Source: Candidatus Tokpelaia sp. JSC188
GTDB taxonomy: Bacteria; Pseudomonadota; Alphaproteobacteria; Rhizobiales; Rhizobiaceae
DNA: 64,000 nt
Assembly (NCBI GenBank): GCA_003331065.1
Contig: QENB01000009.1
Location: forward strand, 20,807-84,806
Direction: 5' to 3'
In this document: piece by piece, positions 47,802 through 59,136 of the stretch
Numbering within the stretch: position 1 is the first letter of the stretch
Layout of the letters: each line of letters begins with the position of its first letter
The notes under the pieces: model-generated
Databases searched by the model: none
What the model saw: only the letters and a program-made list of their open reading frames with translations
What the model was told of the DNA's origin: nothing
Made by a program: the position numbers and the translations under genes

Positions 47802-49211
47802 TTAGTGTACAAATTGACGAATCAAAATGCCATTTCGCTCATATTCAATATACCATATTTTTCCTGTTCCAGTATTAAGTATCCTTTTTAAATCATCTAT
47901 TGTATTAACGGACTGTCCATTAATTGCGCGAATGATGTCACCTTTTATAAAGATCGTTGCTGCATCTAAACTCCTATCAATATCATTGATGACAACGCCT
48001 TTGCTTTCCAAAGGTTGATGAAATCTACGTGCATTCAATGGCGTTAGACTCATAACCTCTGCCCCCAAGAGCGGCGATGGTATCTTAATACGATCAGCAT
48101 CTATAACCTGATCCGATGATGGCATTTGCACAATAACGTTTGTATCAAACTGTTTACCATCACGAAAAACACCAAGTTTTATCATTTTCCCAGCATCAGC
48201 TGTAATCAGATAATATGTAAATACATCCATGTTATCAACTCGCATATCCTGTGCAGTTACTATTACATCTCCTACCTTTAGCCCTGCTTTTTCAGCAGGG
48301 CTATTCTTTATTACACCTGTGATAAGAATCCCATAAGGATATTTCATAGAAAGACTTTCAGCAATATCAGGTGTTACGACTTGGAATGTTGCGCCCAAGT
48401 AAGGTGGTTCAAAGCTTTCTTTACCATGCTTGGCAGCTTCAACAACTGAGCGTACAAGATTTGAGGGAATCGCAAAACCAATACCGATTGATCCTCCATT
48501 ACGAGAATAAATAGCTGTATTCACACCGATCAAATTACCCTGCATATTAACCAACGCCCCTCCTGAATTTCCAGGGTTAATGGCTGCATCTGTCTGGATA
48601 AAAAAATCAAAATCAGAAATACCAACTTTGGTTCGGGCCTGAGCTGAAACAATACCACTGGTAACTGTCTGCCCAACTCCAAAGGGATTTCCTATTGCGA
48701 TTACCAAATCACCGACTTCAACTTTATCAGAATCTGCAAGGTGTAAAAACGGAAATACAGTCTCTTTAGTATTGATCCTGAGCACAGCTATGTCTGTTGC
48801 CTCATCTTTCAGTATAACTTTACTCTCAAATTCACGTCCATTAGACAATGCTATTTTTATTTCATCAGCGTCACGAATTACGTGATAATTGGTAACAATA
48901 AGGCCAGAAGAATCCACAATAACACCTGATCCTAATGACGACTGAATACGTGAACGACTAGAAAATCCTTTGCCAAAAAACTGTTCAAAAAATGGATCTC
49001 CTTCAAATGGAGACCGCACACGAACTTGGCGTGCAGCATAAACGTTAACAACAGCAGGAATTGTTTTTTTAACAAGGGGAGCAAAGGAAACTTGAATATC
49101 CGATTGCGATCCCAGCAGTTTGGTCAAAGATACGATCTTCGCAGATTCTGCTAAAACCTCTCCAAGAAAAACAAAAGCACAAATACTACATGTATATGCA
49201 ACCCACCTCAT
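47802..49211 (-). CDS. DegP/HtrA-family periplasmic serine protease
   Basis: Trypsin-like protease and chaperone of the envelope, 469 residues. The signal peptide is MRWVAYTCSICAFVFLGEVL, cut near AES. The catalytic triad is His in VTNYHVIRDADE, Asp in ATDIAVLRI and Ser in NPGNSGGALVN. Two PDZ domains follow: GILITGVIKNSPAEKAGLKV with GDVIV, and KGVVINDIDRSLDAATIFIK with GDIIRAINGQSV. The protease lies just after the rpl/rps superoperon end, as in other rhizobia, but after its own terminator, so it probably has its own promoter. Confidence 0.95.
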   Translation of the reverse strand: MRWVAYTCSICAFVFLGEVLAESAKIVSLTKLLGSQSDIQVSFAPLVKKTIPAVVNVYAARQVRVRSPFEGDPFFEQFFGKGFSSRSRIQSSLGSGVIVDSSGLIVTNYHVIRDADEIKIALSNGREFESKVILKDEATDIAVLRINTKETVFPFLHLADSDKVEVGDLVIAIGNPFGVGQTVTSGIVSAQARTKVGISDFDFFIQTDAAINPGNSGGALVNMQGNLIGVNTAIYSRNGGSIGIGFAIPSNLVRSVVEAAKHGKESFEPPYLGATFQVVTPDIAESLSMKYPYGILITGVIKNSPAEKAGLKVGDVIVTAQDMRVDNMDVFTYYLITADAGKMIKLGVFRDGKQFDTNVIVQMPSSDQVIDADRIKIPSPLLGAEVMSLTPLNARRFHQPLESKGVVINDIDRSLDAATIFIKGDIIRAINGQSVNTIDDLKRILNTGTGKIWYIEYERNGILIRQFVH

Positions 49212-49315
49212 CCAAATACTCCTGTGATTATTGAATAGTTCTCTGTAAGTAATTTATTTTAATGTTACAGATTAAATCGAAGGTAGAACAAAATAGGAGG
49301 GATATTATTAACAAT

Positions 49316-49346
49316 AAGTCCGCTTTCATACAATAAAAGCGGACTT
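49316..49346 (-). terminator. Terminator of the ribosomal superoperon
   Basis: An 11-base perfect stem (AAGTCCGCTTT / AAAGCGGACTT) with a 9-base loop, 32 bases past the rplQ stop. On the minus strand ATTGTTAATAATA follows. Confidence 0.75.
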
Positions 49347-49377
49347 CATGGATTTATGGATTTCCTATAGATCAGAA

Positions 49378-49803
49378 TCAAAAAGATTTAACTTCCTTAA
49401 CAGGCATATGAAGACGATTATAATCAACAGCCCCCTTAGCATCCACATCACGATCAATAAATTCAACAATTGCCATTGGTGCATTATCGCCATGACGGAA
49501 ACCCACCTTCACGATTCGCAAATATCCACCATTACGCATTGCATAGCGTACAGCAAATATATCAAAAAGTTTTGCAACCAAGCTAATATCACGAACAACT
49601 GAAATAGCCGTTCTACGGGCATGCAAGCTTCCGCGCTTACCCAATGTCACGAGCTTCTCTATAATCGGACGAATTTCCTTAGCTTTTGGCAGCGTCGTCA
49701 TGATTTGCTCATGTCTTATAAGCGAAGCAGCCATATTAGAAAACATTGCCTTACGATGGCTGGCAGTCCGATTTAATTTACGACCCGAATTACCATGGCG
49801 CAC
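49378..49803 (-). CDS. rplQ: 50S ribosomal protein L17
   Basis: 141 residues, GTG start with GGAGGAAAT upstream. Diagnostic: [40 protein letters not shown] and a central [20 protein letters not shown]. Last gene of the alpha operon, 44 bases after rpoA. Confidence 0.97.
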   Translation of the reverse strand: MRHGNSGRKLNRTASHRKAMFSNMAASLIRHEQIMTTLPKAKEIRPIIEKLVTLGKRGSLHARRTAISVVRDISLVAKLFDIFAVRYAMRNGGYLRIVKVGFRHGDNAPMAIVEFIDRDVDAKGAVDYNRLHMPVKEVKSF

Positions 49804-49847
49804 GAGCTATTTCCTCCATCATATTCTATTATAAGAAGTACCTGCAA

Positions 49848-50861
49848 TTAATATTGATCTTCATAACGCTTTGCAAGATCATCAATATTTTCAGGCGGCC
49901 ATGAAGAAACTTCCATACCAAGATGAAGCCCCATAGAAGCTAGAACCTCTTTAATCTCATTAAGCGATTTACGACCAAAATTCGGAGTACGAAGCATTTC
50001 CGTTTCTGTTTTTTGAATAAGATCACCAATATAAACAATATTATCATTCTTTAGACAGTTAGCTGAGCGAACCGAAAGCTCCAACTCATCGACCTTCTTA
50101 AGAAGTGCTGGATTAAAGGCAAGCTCAGAAACTGACTCTTGAGGAGTTTCCTTCTGCGGCTCTTCAAAATTAACAAACACAGAAAGCTGATCTTGAAGAA
50201 TACGAGCAGCAAATGCAATCGCATCCTCACCACTAATAGCACCGTTGGTTTCAATCATAAGCAGCAGCTTATCATAATCCAATACCTGACCTTCACGAGT
50301 ATTTTCTACCCTGTAGGAAATTTTTCGAACAGGCGAATAAAGGCTATCAACTGGGATAAGACCAATTGGCGCATCCTCTGTACGATTCCGTTCCGCAGGT
50401 ACATATCCTTTACCACTGTTGACAGTAAACTCCATACGGATTGCTGCACCTTCATCAAGCGTACAGACTACATGCTCGGGATTAAGAATTTCAATATCCC
50501 CTATCGTTTGAATATCACTGGCTCTAACAATACAAGGACCTTCCTTGCGAACTATCATACACTTTGAGCCATCACCTTCCATACGAATAGCAATTTCCTT
50601 GATATTAAGAATAATATCAGTCACATCCTCACGAACACCTGGGATTGATGAAAATTCATGCAACACACCATCAATCTGGACTGCGGTTATAGCAGCTCCG
50701 CGAAGTGAAGAGAGTAAAACCCGACGTAAGGCATTGCCAAGTGTCAAACCAAAACCACGCTCCAAAGGTTCGGCAAGCAACGTTGCTTTCTTTGAAGACC
50801 CCTGCGTCTGGAACTCAACTTTGTTTGGCTTGATTAATTCCTGCCAATTTTTTTGGATCAT
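49848..50861 (-). CDS. rpoA: RNA polymerase alpha subunit
   Basis: Assembly platform and regulator contact of RNA polymerase, 337 residues from ATG 50861 ([17 protein letters not shown]). The N-terminal domain has [20 protein letters not shown] and [13 protein letters not shown]. The C-terminal domain has [20 protein letters not shown] and [21 protein letters not shown] longer frame upstream reads through a tandem duplication and is not coding. Confidence 0.98.
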   Translation of the reverse strand: MIQKNWQELIKPNKVEFQTQGSSKKATLLAEPLERGFGLTLGNALRRVLLSSLRGAAITAVQIDGVLHEFSSIPGVREDVTDIILNIKEIAIRMEGDGSKCMIVRKEGPCIVRASDIQTIGDIEILNPEHVVCTLDEGAAIRMEFTVNSGKGYVPAERNRTEDAPIGLIPVDSLYSPVRKISYRVENTREGQVLDYDKLLLMIETNGAISGEDAIAFAARILQDQLSVFVNFEEPQKETPQESVSELAFNPALLKKVDELELSVRSANCLKNDNIVYIGDLIQKTETEMLRTPNFGRKSLNEIKEVLASMGLHLGMEVSSWPPENIDDLAKRYEDQY

Positions 50862-50956
50862 AATAATATTCCTGCTCTTTGCTCCTGTCGCCATCCAATC
50901 ACGATAATTAACGCGAACGCCAAAAGAATTCTCTCTCTTAACTGGTGGACCCAAAT

Positions 50957-50984
50957 TAAACACGACGTTTTAAACACGACGTTT
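50957..50984. repeat. Tandem 14-base duplication at the 3' end of rpsK
   Basis: TAAACACGACGTTT occurs twice back to back, covering the last codons and stop of rpsK and the first bases of the spacer before rpoA. The stop codon lies at the junction, so the protein end is unchanged. Confidence 0.9.
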
Positions 50985-51359
50985 TTTGCGTGGGCGGCAA
51001 CCGTTATGTGGGATAGGAGTAACATCACGAATAGATGTAATAATAAAGCCAAAAGCCTGCAATGCACGCAAAACAGACTCACGCCCTGATCCTGGACCGC
51101 AAACTTCAACTTCAAGTGAGCGAAGCCCATGTTCTTGCGCTTTTTTTGCGCAATCCTCAGCAGCAACCTGGGCAGCAAAAGGTGTAGATTTACGCGACCC
51201 TTTGAACCCTTGCACACCTGCAGATGACCAAGCTATTGCATTTCCTTGGGCATCTGTAATGGTAATCATGGTATTATTAAAAGACGAATTAACATGAGCA
51301 ATACCCGAAGATACATTTTTACGTTCACGTCGACGAATACGTGTGGCTTCCTTTGCCAT
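50970..51359 (-). CDS. rpsK: 30S ribosomal protein S11
   Basis: Platform protein of the 30S subunit, 129 residues from ATG 51359 ([16 protein letters not shown]). Motifs: [40 protein letters not shown], and the C-terminal [19 protein letters not shown] longer upstream frame is not supported. Confidence 0.97.
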   Translation of the reverse strand: MAKEATRIRRRERKNVSSGIAHVNSSFNNTMITITDAQGNAIAWSSAGVQGFKGSRKSTPFAAQVAAEDCAKKAQEHGLRSLEVEVCGPGSGRESVLRALQAFGFIITSIRDVTPIPHNGCRPRKKRRV

Positions 51360-51495
51360 AACAACCTTTCTCTCGATTACAGTACTGTATTGTATATCAA
51401 GGGCTTTATACACCCCGTTGCAATCTAAAACTGCTCAAAGCAGCAAGGGATAAACCCTTTTGGGCCAAAAGACAAATAATGGTTTATAGACTATT

Positions 51496-51864
51496 TTATT
51501 TTTTCCTACCGGCGATAGCTTTTGCAGGACCCTTGCGAGTACGCGCATTTGTGTGCGTGCGTTGACCACGTACCGGAAGAGAACGACGGTGACGCAGGCC
51601 ACGATAGCACCCAAGATCCATCAGGCGTTTGATATTCATGATCACTTCACGATGCAGATCACCTTCAACCTGATAATTACGATCAATTACTTCACGAATT
51701 TGTAAAACTTGCGCATCCGTTAATTCACTCACACGACGCTCTGATGGAATACCAACCTTGTCAAGAATCTCCTGAGCAAACTTTGATCCGATCCCGTGAA
51801 TACATCGAAGCGCAATAACTACACGCTTATTCGTCGGGATATTGACGCCAGCAATACGAGCCAC
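51496..51864 (-). CDS. rpsM: 30S ribosomal protein S13
   Basis: Head protein of the 30S subunit, 122 residues. The start is GTG 51864 ([19 protein letters not shown]) with AAGGAG seven bases before. [20 protein letters not shown], then [16 protein letters not shown] near the end. First gene after adk in this operon. Confidence 0.97.
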   Translation of the reverse strand: MARIAGVNIPTNKRVVIALRCIHGIGSKFAQEILDKVGIPSERRVSELTDAQVLQIREVIDRNYQVEGDLHREVIMNIKRLMDLGCYRGLRHRRSLPVRGQRTHTNARTRKGPAKAIAGRKK

Positions 51865-52043
51865 GCCTATTCTCCTTGGATTTAATTCTAAAAAAAAACG
51901 ACCACCGAAGCACACCGACACCGGTTACTTAAAAAAATACACCTGGCGCATCCTTTACCTATTTACCTATAAAAGTCAACCTCCCTTCTAGCTGTTTTAT
52001 AAAGTATCCAAAGTATTTCTTCTTAATTCACGAGGCAATTGCA

Positions 52044-52619
52044 TTAAAGGAAATTCTCTATTTCAGCGCTTACAACTGCAATATCGGATGTATTATCAAC
52101 TGTCTTTAAATACCCTATGTTAGCATAATATTGTGACAAAGGTAGTGTTTTCTCACGATATTCTACCAATCTCTTTGTAAAAACATCCAGATTGTCATCT
52201 GAACGTATCCTTTCACCTTTAGCAATAGCATCATTAACACGCTTTTTCATACGTGCAATTAATACATTCTCATCAACTTTCAGTTCAAAAACTGCATTAA
52301 GTGCAGTATTTTTATTGGCAAGTATATCCTGTAAGACCTTGGCTTGAGCTAAAGTACGCGGATATCCGTCAAGGATAAAACCATTAACACAATCTAGTTT
52401 GTCTATGCATTCTGATACAATTTGATTCACGATTTCATCAGGAACAAGCTGCCCTGTAGCTATTATCCTCTTTATCCGTTTACCAATTTCAGTACTAGCA
52501 GCGATTGCTGCACGTAGCATATCGCCAGTTGAAAGTTGAGGAATATTATACCTTTGGCTTAAGATTTGTGCTTGTGTACCTTTTCCTGCTCCTGGTGGTC
52601 CTAAAAAAATGACTTTCAT
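52044..52619 (-). CDS. adk: Adenylate kinase, short form
   Basis: Balances ATP, ADP and AMP. 191 residues: the P-loop is [26 protein letters not shown] binds [16 protein letters not shown] and [15 protein letters not shown] follow. The LID domain is the short type without zinc Cys. The start overlaps the secY stop by four bases. Confidence 0.97.
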   Translation of the reverse strand: MKVIFLGPPGAGKGTQAQILSQRYNIPQLSTGDMLRAAIAASTEIGKRIKRIIATGQLVPDEIVNQIVSECIDKLDCVNGFILDGYPRTLAQAKVLQDILANKNTALNAVFELKVDENVLIARMKKRVNDAIAKGERIRSDDNLDVFTKRLVEYREKTLPLSQYYANIGYLKTVDNTSDIAVVSAEIENFL

Positions 52620-53950
52620 CGATTTCGTCTGCCTCCACGAAGCTTTGATTTTTTGATAAGGCCTTCGTATTGATAAGCGACTAAATGTCCTTGAATTTGT
52701 GCAACCGTATCTAATGTTACACTAACCACAATTAACAAAGAGGTACCACCAAGCCCTAATGAAATTCCTGTAGCAGAGACAACAAATTCCGGCAAAAGAC
52801 AAACCGAAATGATATAAATCGCGCCGATAACCGTAATACGTGTTAATACATAATCAATATATCCAGCTGTCCGCTCACCAGGACGAATACCTGGTATAAA
52901 TCCGCCATGTTTTTTAAGCTGCTCTGCCGTATCTTTCGGATTAAATACAATCGCTGTATAGAAAAAACAAAAGAAAGCCATCAAGATGGCATAAAGCATC
53001 ATATAAATTGGATGACCATGACTCAGTGCAGCGATAATCTCTTGTGCCCAATCAGGAAGATGTTGCGAAAAATTACCAATTGTTGCAGGCAATAGTAAAA
53101 GAGACGAGGCAAAAATCGGCGGAATGACACCGGCAGTATTAAGTTTGAGCGGAAGATGCGACGTATCTCCCTGAAACATACGATTGCCTATTTGTCGCTT
53201 TGGATACTGTATCAAGATACGTCGTTGTGCTCGTTCAAAAAAAATAACGATCGCAATAAGTGCGACGGCTAGAATAAAAATACCGATAACAACGATCGAT
53301 GACAACTGTCCTTGGCTACTCAGTTCTAACATATTGAAAACAGCAGTCGGCAAGCCTGCAATAATACCCGCAAAAATAATCAAAGAAATACCATTTCCGA
53401 TGCCTCGTGACGTAATCTGTTCTCCTAACCACATTAGAAATATTGTACCACCAACAAGTGTGATAATGGCACTAAAACGAAAAAACCAACCTGGATCAGC
53501 AACAATGTTGTTACCTGATTCAAGTCCAACAGCAATGCCGTAAGCTTGGATAATAGCCAAAAATACCGTAGCATAACGAGTATATTGATTAATAATTTTA
53601 GGCCCTATTTCAGCTTCCTTTTTTAAGGCTTCAAGAGAAGGAAATATAGCTGTCATCAATTGAACAATAATTGATGCAGAAATATAAGGCATAATACCAA
53701 GCGCAAAAATCGCCATACGAACGATCGCACCGCCAGCAAACATATTGAACACACCAAGTACACCAAATGAATGTGTATCAAAAGCTTTTCTTAAAGCTAT
53801 TGCGTCGATACCTGGCATAGGGATATAAGTACCCAAGCGGTAAATTAGCAATGCACCTAGTGTGAACCAGATGCGCTTCTTGAGATCGATTGCCCGTGAA
53901 AACGCCGAAAAATTCAGATTTGACACAAGTTGCTCAGCGGCTGAGGTCAT
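52616..53950 (-). CDS. secY: Protein translocase subunit SecY
   Basis: Channel of the Sec translocon in the inner membrane; 444 residues with ten predicted membrane helices. Motifs: [54 protein letters not shown], the cytoplasmic loop QIGNRMF, and the C-terminal loop region [20 protein letters not shown]. It is separated from rplO by 278 bases, which is unusual in this operon. Confidence 0.98.
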   Translation of the reverse strand: MTSAAEQLVSNLNFSAFSRAIDLKKRIWFTLGALLIYRLGTYIPMPGIDAIALRKAFDTHSFGVLGVFNMFAGGAIVRMAIFALGIMPYISASIIVQLMTAIFPSLEALKKEAEIGPKIINQYTRYATVFLAIIQAYGIAVGLESGNNIVADPGWFFRFSAIITLVGGTIFLMWLGEQITSRGIGNGISLIIFAGIIAGLPTAVFNMLELSSQGQLSSIVVIGIFILAVALIAIVIFFERAQRRILIQYPKRQIGNRMFQGDTSHLPLKLNTAGVIPPIFASSLLLLPATIGNFSQHLPDWAQEIIAALSHGHPIYMMLYAILMAFFCFFYTAIVFNPKDTAEQLKKHGGFIPGIRPGERTAGYIDYVLTRITVIGAIYIISVCLLPEFVVSATGISLGLGGTSLLIVVSVTLDTVAQIQGHLVAYQYEGLIKKSKLRGGRRNR

Positions 53951-54228
53951 CTATATTTCTCCGATCTATCATGCATTCCGAAAAAACCAGTGTTTAATAG
54001 GCGAAATCACCTTTTATATTAAAACAACAACACAATGATGTATGTGTGAAATTTTTACTCTTCGTACTCTAATAAAATAAAACATGAAATCGCAGCAACT
54101 CTGTACCCTTCAAAGCAAACTATCGACAGAAGATATCAATGTTCTACATCTTAAAAATCATCAAATAAGGCAGAACCTATATGTTTATCTGAGTACTTCT
54201 ATCGATCAAAAGATATAAAATTATCTCC
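53951..54228. other. Long spacer inside the spc operon
   Basis: An AT-rich 278-base spacer between rplO and secY, where rhizobia usually have a much shorter one. No gene, hairpin or promoter is clear; ordinary expansion or an added promoter are both possible. Confidence 0.5.
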
Positions 54229-54693
54229 TTAAAGAGGAGAAATGAAACTGATTGAGCTGCCAGATTTTTCAATTTTTGCAATCGCTGCCTTAGAAGCTCC
54301 AGAAATTTTGAAACTAACCTTACTTTTCAATTCACCATCTGACAAAAGGCGAACACCAGCTTTTACCCGACGAATAACCCTTGCAGCAACGAGTACCTCA
54401 GCTGTTATGACACTTAAAGTATTAAGTTTTCCAGCATCTATAGCCTTTTGAATACCTTGAAGTGACACAACATTAAAATTCTTAGAAAAGATATTTACAA
54501 AACCACGCTTTGGAAGACGTCGATAAATCGGCATTTGCCCACCTTCAAAACCATTAATCGAAACACCAGAACGGGATTTTTGACCTTTCACACCACGTCC
54601 AGAAGTCTTACCCTTACCAGATCCAATACCGCGTCCAACACGCTTACACGCTTTTGTCGCTCCAGGAAGAGCGCACAATTCACTAAGTTTCAT
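54229..54693 (-). CDS. rplO: 50S ribosomal protein L15
   Basis: 154 residues from ATG 54693 ([20 protein letters not shown]), after GGGAGATGGA. The Gly/Arg-rich [20 protein letters not shown], then [18 protein letters not shown] identifies it. Confidence 0.97.
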   Translation of the reverse strand: MKLSELCALPGATKACKRVGRGIGSGKGKTSGRGVKGQKSRSGVSINGFEGGQMPIYRRLPKRGFVNIFSKNFNVVSLQGIQKAIDAGKLNTLSVITAEVLVAARVIRRVKAGVRLLSDGELKSKVSFKISGASKAAIAKIEKSGSSISFISPL

Positions 54694-54716
54694 AAATCCA
54701 TCTCCCGAATACTTTA

Positions 54717-54923
54717 TTAATTCTTGTCCACAATGCAAACAAGGTGCTGAACCTTTGCGATCATGCCACGTATAGCAGGTGTATCCTGTAATATTTTGCG
54801 GCGATGAATCTTATTAAGGCCAAGACCGACTAACGCTGTACGTTGAGTAACTGGACAACGAATTGGACTAGCAATCTGTTCTATGGTTACCATTTTTCTG
54901 TTCTGAGATTTTTCTTCGGTCAT
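54717..54923 (-). CDS. rpmD: 50S ribosomal protein L30
   Basis: 68 residues; [20 protein letters not shown] followed by [20 protein letters not shown] and [11 protein letters not shown]. The family's GLRKL/GLGL motif is clear. Slightly longer N-terminus ([10 protein letters not shown]) than in E. coli. Confidence 0.96.
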   Translation of the reverse strand: MTEEKSQNRKMVTIEQIASPIRCPVTQRTALVGLGLNKIHRRKILQDTPAIRGMIAKVQHLVCIVDKN

Positions 54924-54960
54924 TTTTGAAATTCCTTATTCATGGTAAATGGAAGAATAA

Positions 54961-55509
54961 TTATTCTTCCCTACTACCGATCAGATGTTGCCTGCGAGCT
55001 TGCAAGATAGAATATTTAATGCCACGCCGTGCCGCAATATCCTTGGGATGAATCTGATTCTTCAAAGCATCAAATGTTGCCCGAACCATATTATAAGGAT
55101 TTGAGGAGCCAAGTGACTTTGCTACAACATCTTGCACACCAAGTGTTTCAAAAACTGCACGCATTGGACCCCCAGCAATGATACCCGTACCAAGAACAGC
55201 AGAACGCAAAACTACTTTCCCAGCACCATGACGACCTTCAATATCATGATGAAGCGTACGTCCAGAGCGCAGTGGAACATAAATCATCTCGTGTTTTGCA
55301 GACTCAGTTGCTTTGCGAATAGCTTCTGGCACTTCGCGCGCTTTACCATGTCCAAAACCAACACGGCCTTTCTGGTCTCCGACAACAACAAGCGCGGCGA
55401 AACCAAAACGACGACCACCCTTAACAACTTTGGCAACACGATTAATATGAACAAGCTTATCAAAAAACTCATTATCGCGCTCTTCTCGGTTACGTTCTTT
55501 CTGTGCCAT
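54961..55509 (-). CDS. rpsE: 30S ribosomal protein S5
   Basis: 182 residues from ATG 55509 ([20 protein letters not shown]). [40 protein letters not shown], and [20 protein letters not shown] are diagnostic. A longer upstream frame is not conserved. Confidence 0.97.
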   Translation of the reverse strand: MAQKERNREERDNEFFDKLVHINRVAKVVKGGRRFGFAALVVVGDQKGRVGFGHGKAREVPEAIRKATESAKHEMIYVPLRSGRTLHHDIEGRHGAGKVVLRSAVLGTGIIAGGPMRAVFETLGVQDVVAKSLGSSNPYNMVRATFDALKNQIHPKDIAARRGIKYSILQARRQHLIGSREE

Positions 55510-55610
55510 TCCACATTCCTTTTTTCCCGTAAGCACGGAGTTGAAAACAGGATCTCGAAGAAACCTGAGGACCCCAAAACGGTGCGTATACATGCAATGA
55601 TATAAAATAA

Positions 55611-55973
55611 TTAGAAATTTAAGCCACCTTCACGAGCAGCCTCAGCCAACGCCTTGATGCGCCCATGATAAACATACGGTCCACGATCAAAAACAACACT
55701 CTTGATACCAGCTTTAATCGTACGTTCAGCAATCAGCTTTCCAATAACAGTTGCTGCTTCACAGCCACCACCGCTTTTAAGAAACTTTCTGAAGCTAGCA
55801 TCGAGCGTCGATGCAGCAGAAACTGTATAACCCTGTACATCATCAATAACCTGTGCATAAATGTTCTGATTTGAACGATAAATACTCAAGCGCATACGAT
55901 TACCGGCTACCACCCTAATTTGGCGGCGCACACGCATCGCACGACGTCGGAGAATTTCCTTTTGTGAAGTCAT
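55611..55973 (-). CDS. rplR: 50S ribosomal protein L18
   Basis: 5S rRNA-binding protein, 120 residues from ATG 55973 ([20 protein letters not shown]). [20 protein letters not shown] and [20 protein letters not shown] identify it. The frame extends upstream without homologous sequence. The 101-base gap before rpsE is longer than usual. Confidence 0.97.
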   Translation of the reverse strand: MTSQKEILRRRAMRVRRQIRVVAGNRMRLSIYRSNQNIYAQVIDDVQGYTVSAASTLDASFRKFLKSGGGCEAATVIGKLIAERTIKAGIKSVVFDRGPYVYHGRIKALAEAAREGGLNF

Positions 55974-55986
55974 AGGCGCATGTTCC

Positions 55987-56520
55987 TTATTTTTTCTTAC
56001 CTTCTTTACGGATAACACGTTCACCCGCATATCTAATGCCTTTGCCTTTGTAAGGCTCAGGAACGCGAAATCCACGGATTTCTGCTGCAACCTGCCCAAT
56101 CTGCTGCAAATCGATACCGGCAATGATGATTTCCGTTGGCTTCGGTACACTGACAGTCAAGCCAGAAGGTACCTGGTATATGACTTCATGACTGAAACCC
56201 AAAGATAGTTGTAGATCTTTTCCCTGTATTGCGGCGCGATAACCAACACCATTGATTTCTAGTTTCTTTTCAAATCCATTTTTAACGCCCTGAATAATAT
56301 TCTCAATCATGGTACGAGACATACCCCATTTGGAGTGCGCATTCTTTGATTGATCACGCGGTGCTACTGTTATAAAATCATTTTTAAGTTCAACGACTAC
56401 CTTATCATTAACAACAAAAGCCAACTCTCCCCTAACGCTCCTCGCCTTGACAAGCTGTCCTTCAACAGTAGCTATTACACCTTCTGGAATCGAAATGGGC
56501 TTTTTTCCAATACGAGACAT
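55987..56520 (-). CDS. rplF: 50S ribosomal protein L6
   Basis: 177 residues: [40 protein letters not shown] with LGFSHEV, and [14 protein letters not shown] near the C-terminus. Read after rpsH (38-base spacer) and before rplR. Confidence 0.97.
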   Translation of the reverse strand: MSRIGKKPISIPEGVIATVEGQLVKARSVRGELAFVVNDKVVVELKNDFITVAPRDQSKNAHSKWGMSRTMIENIIQGVKNGFEKKLEINGVGYRAAIQGKDLQLSLGFSHEVIYQVPSGLTVSVPKPTEIIIAGIDLQQIGQVAAEIRGFRVPEPYKGKGIRYAGERVIRKEGKKK

Positions 56521-56558
56521 TACTAAACCTGTCTTTCCTAAATCTAAAATCTGTCACA

Positions 56559-56957
56559 TTAGAAGATGCAACAAAGAAGCTCCCCACCCACATTTTTCTC
56601 ACGTGCCTTATGATCAGCCATCACACCTCTTGATGTTGAGAGGATCGAAATACCCAAACCATTTGCTATATGCGGGATGGACTTGACAGATACGTAAACA
56701 CGACGGCCCGGCTTGGAGATGCGTGCAATCTTTCGAAGAACCGGAATACCTTTGTGATATTTCAACTCAATTTCGATCTCAAATTTTCCATTATAACAAT
56801 CAATTTTGTTGAACTCGCGGATATATCCTTCTGTTTGCAGAACAGTCAAAACATGAGCACGAAGCCTCGAAGCAGGTGTTAAAACCCTAGCCTTGCGACG
56901 TACCATGGCATTACGGATACGGGTCAACATATCACCAAGAGGATCTGACATAGACAT
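56559..56957 (-). CDS. rpsH: 30S ribosomal protein S8
   Basis: 132 residues, MSMSDPLGDMLTRIRNAM, and C-terminal SILSTSRGVMADHKAREKNV followed by GGELLCCIF. GAGGG lies six bases before the first ATG, so I keep it rather than the second ATG at 56951. Central rRNA-binding protein of the 30S platform. Confidence 0.97.
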   Translation of the reverse strand: MSMSDPLGDMLTRIRNAMVRRKARVLTPASRLRAHVLTVLQTEGYIREFNKIDCYNGKFEIEIELKYHKGIPVLRKIARISKPGRRVYVSVKSIPHIANGLGISILSTSRGVMADHKAREKNVGGELLCCIF

Positions 56958-56970
56958 CCCTATCCCTCAC

Positions 56971-57276
56971 TTACCAACTAGATTTGACAAAACCCGGAAT
57001 GCATCCGAGTGAACCAAGTTCGCGTAAAGCAATACGCGATACTTTCAATTTACGATAATAGGCACGCGGACGCCCAGTCATTTCACAGCGATTGCGAATC
57101 CGTACCTTTGATGAGTTGCGTGGCAATTCAGCCAAGCGAACCGACGCCTTAAAACGCTCTTCAAGCGATAAGGACTGATTCATAACAATTGCTTTCAAAC
57201 GAGCACGACGATCAGCATACTGTTTAACCATCCGTCGGCGATGGTTATCTTTCTCTACAGCACTTACCTTAGCCAT
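56971..57276 (-). CDS. rpsN: 30S ribosomal protein S14, zinc-free form
   Basis: 101 residues: [40 protein letters not shown] and [20 protein letters not shown]. The long form without the CxxC zinc motif (only one Cys in NRCEMTGRP and one at the end). Confidence 0.97.
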   Translation of the reverse strand: MAKVSAVEKDNHRRRMVKQYADRRARLKAIVMNQSLSLEERFKASVRLAELPRNSSKVRIRNRCEMTGRPRAYYRKLKVSRIALRELGSLGCIPGFVKSSW

Positions 57277-57287
57277 TTTATACCTCG

Positions 57288-57857
57288 CTACACCTTTCGT
57301 TGAGCCCGAAATGGAAAATTTAGGGCACGCAATAACTCCCGTGCTTCATCATCCGTCTTAGCCGTCGTACAAACAATAATATCCATTCCCCAGATTTGAT
57401 CGACCTTATCATAGTTGATTTCCGGAAATACAATATGTTCTTTAAGGCCCATAGCGAAATTACCGTATCCGTCAAAACTTTTCGAATCCAGACCACGAAA
57501 ATCACGAACACGAGGTAGCGCAATCGTAAGCAGACGATCAAGAAATTCATACATGCGATCTTTACGCAAGGTGACTTTAGCGCCAATAGGCATACCTTCA
57601 CGTATCTTAAAGCTGGCAATAGACTTACGAGCCCGTGTCACAACAGCCTTCTGACCAGCAATAAGTCCCAGATCAATCGCAGCATCGGCCGGTTTTTTGG
57701 AATTAGCAACCGCCTCCCCAACTCCCATGTTGACAACGACCTTATCAACACGAGGAATCTGCATCTTATTTTTGTAATTAAAATTTTCAAACAACGCCTT
57801 ACAGACAACTTCTTGATAATGCTTCTTCAAACGTGGTTCAATTTTTGCTTCATCCAT
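57288..57857 (-). CDS. rplE: 50S ribosomal protein L5
   Basis: 189 residues from ATG 57857 ([18 protein letters not shown]); a TTG directly before it is in frame. [39 protein letters not shown], and [20 protein letters not shown] identify it. It binds 5S rRNA. The start overlaps the rplX end by eight bases. Confidence 0.97.
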   Translation of the reverse strand: MDEAKIEPRLKKHYQEVVCKALFENFNYKNKMQIPRVDKVVVNMGVGEAVANSKKPADAAIDLGLIAGQKAVVTRARKSIASFKIREGMPIGAKVTLRKDRMYEFLDRLLTIALPRVRDFRGLDSKSFDGYGNFAMGLKEHIVFPEINYDKVDQIWGMDIIVCTTAKTDDEARELLRALNFPFRAQRKV

Positions 57858-58164
57858 CAATCAACTCTCCGGAACGCTTGGCCACACGGACCTTTTTACC
57901 ATCTTGCTCAATACGAAAACCAACACGCGTCGGCTTGCCATTCTTAGGATCTATAATAGCTAGATTGGAAAGATGAATCGGAGATTCTTTAGCAATGATA
58001 CCAGCTTCCTGTTTCTGAGTCTGACGTTGATGACGTTTAGCCATATTAAGATTACGAACAAGCGCAGTACCATCCTTTGGATTAATTTTAAAAACTTCAC
58101 CGTTACGGTTTTTATCTTTACCAGCCAGCACAACTACTTTATCGCCTTTGCGAATTTTCTGCAT
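57850..58164 (-). CDS. rplX: 50S ribosomal protein L24
   Basis: 104 residues with a KOW motif at the start: [40 protein letters not shown], then [20 protein letters not shown]. It initiates 50S assembly. Overlaps rplE. Confidence 0.97.
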   Translation of the reverse strand: MQKIRKGDKVVVLAGKDKNRNGEVFKINPKDGTALVRNLNMAKRHQRQTQKQEAGIIAKESPIHLSNLAIIDPKNGKPTRVGFRIEQDGKKVRVAKRSGELIDG

Positions 58165-58177
58165 CTTTGATCACCTC

Positions 58178-58546
58178 TCACAACACTTCAGGAGCAAGCG
58201 AAATGATTTTCATATGATTTTTTGCACGCAGTTCGCGTGGAACCGGCCCAAAAATGCGAGTACCAATCGGTTCCTTTTTGTTGTCAATAAGAACTGCTGC
58301 ATTTTTATCAAAACGAATAACGCTACCATCTGCGCGCGAAATATCCTTCGCAGTACGAACTACCACAGCCTTCATCACATCCCCCTTTTTCACGCGACCA
58401 CGGGGAATAGCTTCTTTAACGGAGACAACAACAATGTCGCCAACAGAAGCATATTTTCGCTTTGAACCTCCCAACACTTTAATACACATGACACGACGAG
58501 CACCAGAATTATCTGCAACATCAAGATTTGTCTGCATCTGAATCAT
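58178..58546 (-). CDS. rplN: 50S ribosomal protein L14
   Basis: 122 residues: [58 protein letters not shown], and [20 protein letters not shown]. Strongly conserved. 127 bases separate it from rpsQ upstream. Confidence 0.98.
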   Translation of the reverse strand: MIQMQTNLDVADNSGARRVMCIKVLGGSKRKYASVGDIVVVSVKEAIPRGRVKKGDVMKAVVVRTAKDISRADGSVIRFDKNAAVLIDNKKEPIGTRIFGPVPRELRAKNHMKIISLAPEVL

Positions 58547-58673
58547 AATTGGCCGCCTCCTTCAATTTACTGCCCGAGACGAGATATATACCCGAACATG
58601 CCTTCAAACTACTATTTAAACATTTTTGCTTAATCTTCAAAAAATAAAGAAAAAACGCTAACGTTTTGCCTAA

Positions 58674-58910
58674 TTACGCTCGCTCAGGCATGACGACCCA
58701 GCGTTTATTTCTCGAAATCGGCGCAGATTCTTGGATAAAAATCGTATCACCGATCTTAAATCTATTGGATTCATCATGTGCTTTGTACTTCTTCGATTGA
58801 CGAATAGTCTTCTGAAGAAGAGGATGCGAATAGCGGCGTTCTACTCTAACAACAACAGTTTTATCATTTTTGTCGCTAACAACAACACCCTGTAAAATGC
58901 GTCTCGGCAT
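58674..58910 (-). CDS. rpsQ: 30S ribosomal protein S17
   Basis: 78 residues with the OB fold pattern: [40 protein letters not shown] and KYKAHDES, then [20 protein letters not shown]. Its first base overlaps the last base of rpmC. Confidence 0.97.
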   Translation of the reverse strand: MPRRILQGVVVSDKNDKTVVVRVERRYSHPLLQKTIRQSKKYKAHDESNRFKIGDTIFIQESAPISRNKRWVVMPERA

Positions 58911-59125
58911 TATATCTTCCTTATGCCTTCTTTACTTTCGATCGCCTTCTGACGGACAATCGTTTTAATGCGTGCAATATCACGGCGCACCTGTTTTACA
59001 CGCGCAGTTTTCTCTAATTGACCACTTGCTTTCTGAAAACGTAGATTGAATTGCTCTTTCTTTAATGCGGCCAATTCATAATTCAATTGATCGAATTCCT
59101 TTTCTCGAATTTCAATAGCCTTCAT
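58910..59125 (-). CDS. rpmC: 50S ribosomal protein L29
   Basis: 71 residues from ATG 59125 ([20 protein letters not shown]); a GTG at 59128 is in frame just before. [20 protein letters not shown] and [19 protein letters not shown] identify it. Confidence 0.96.
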   Translation of the reverse strand: MKAIEIREKEFDQLNYELAALKKEQFNLRFQKASGQLEKTARVKQVRRDIARIKTIVRQKAIESKEGIRKI

Positions 59126-59136
59126 CACTTAACCTC

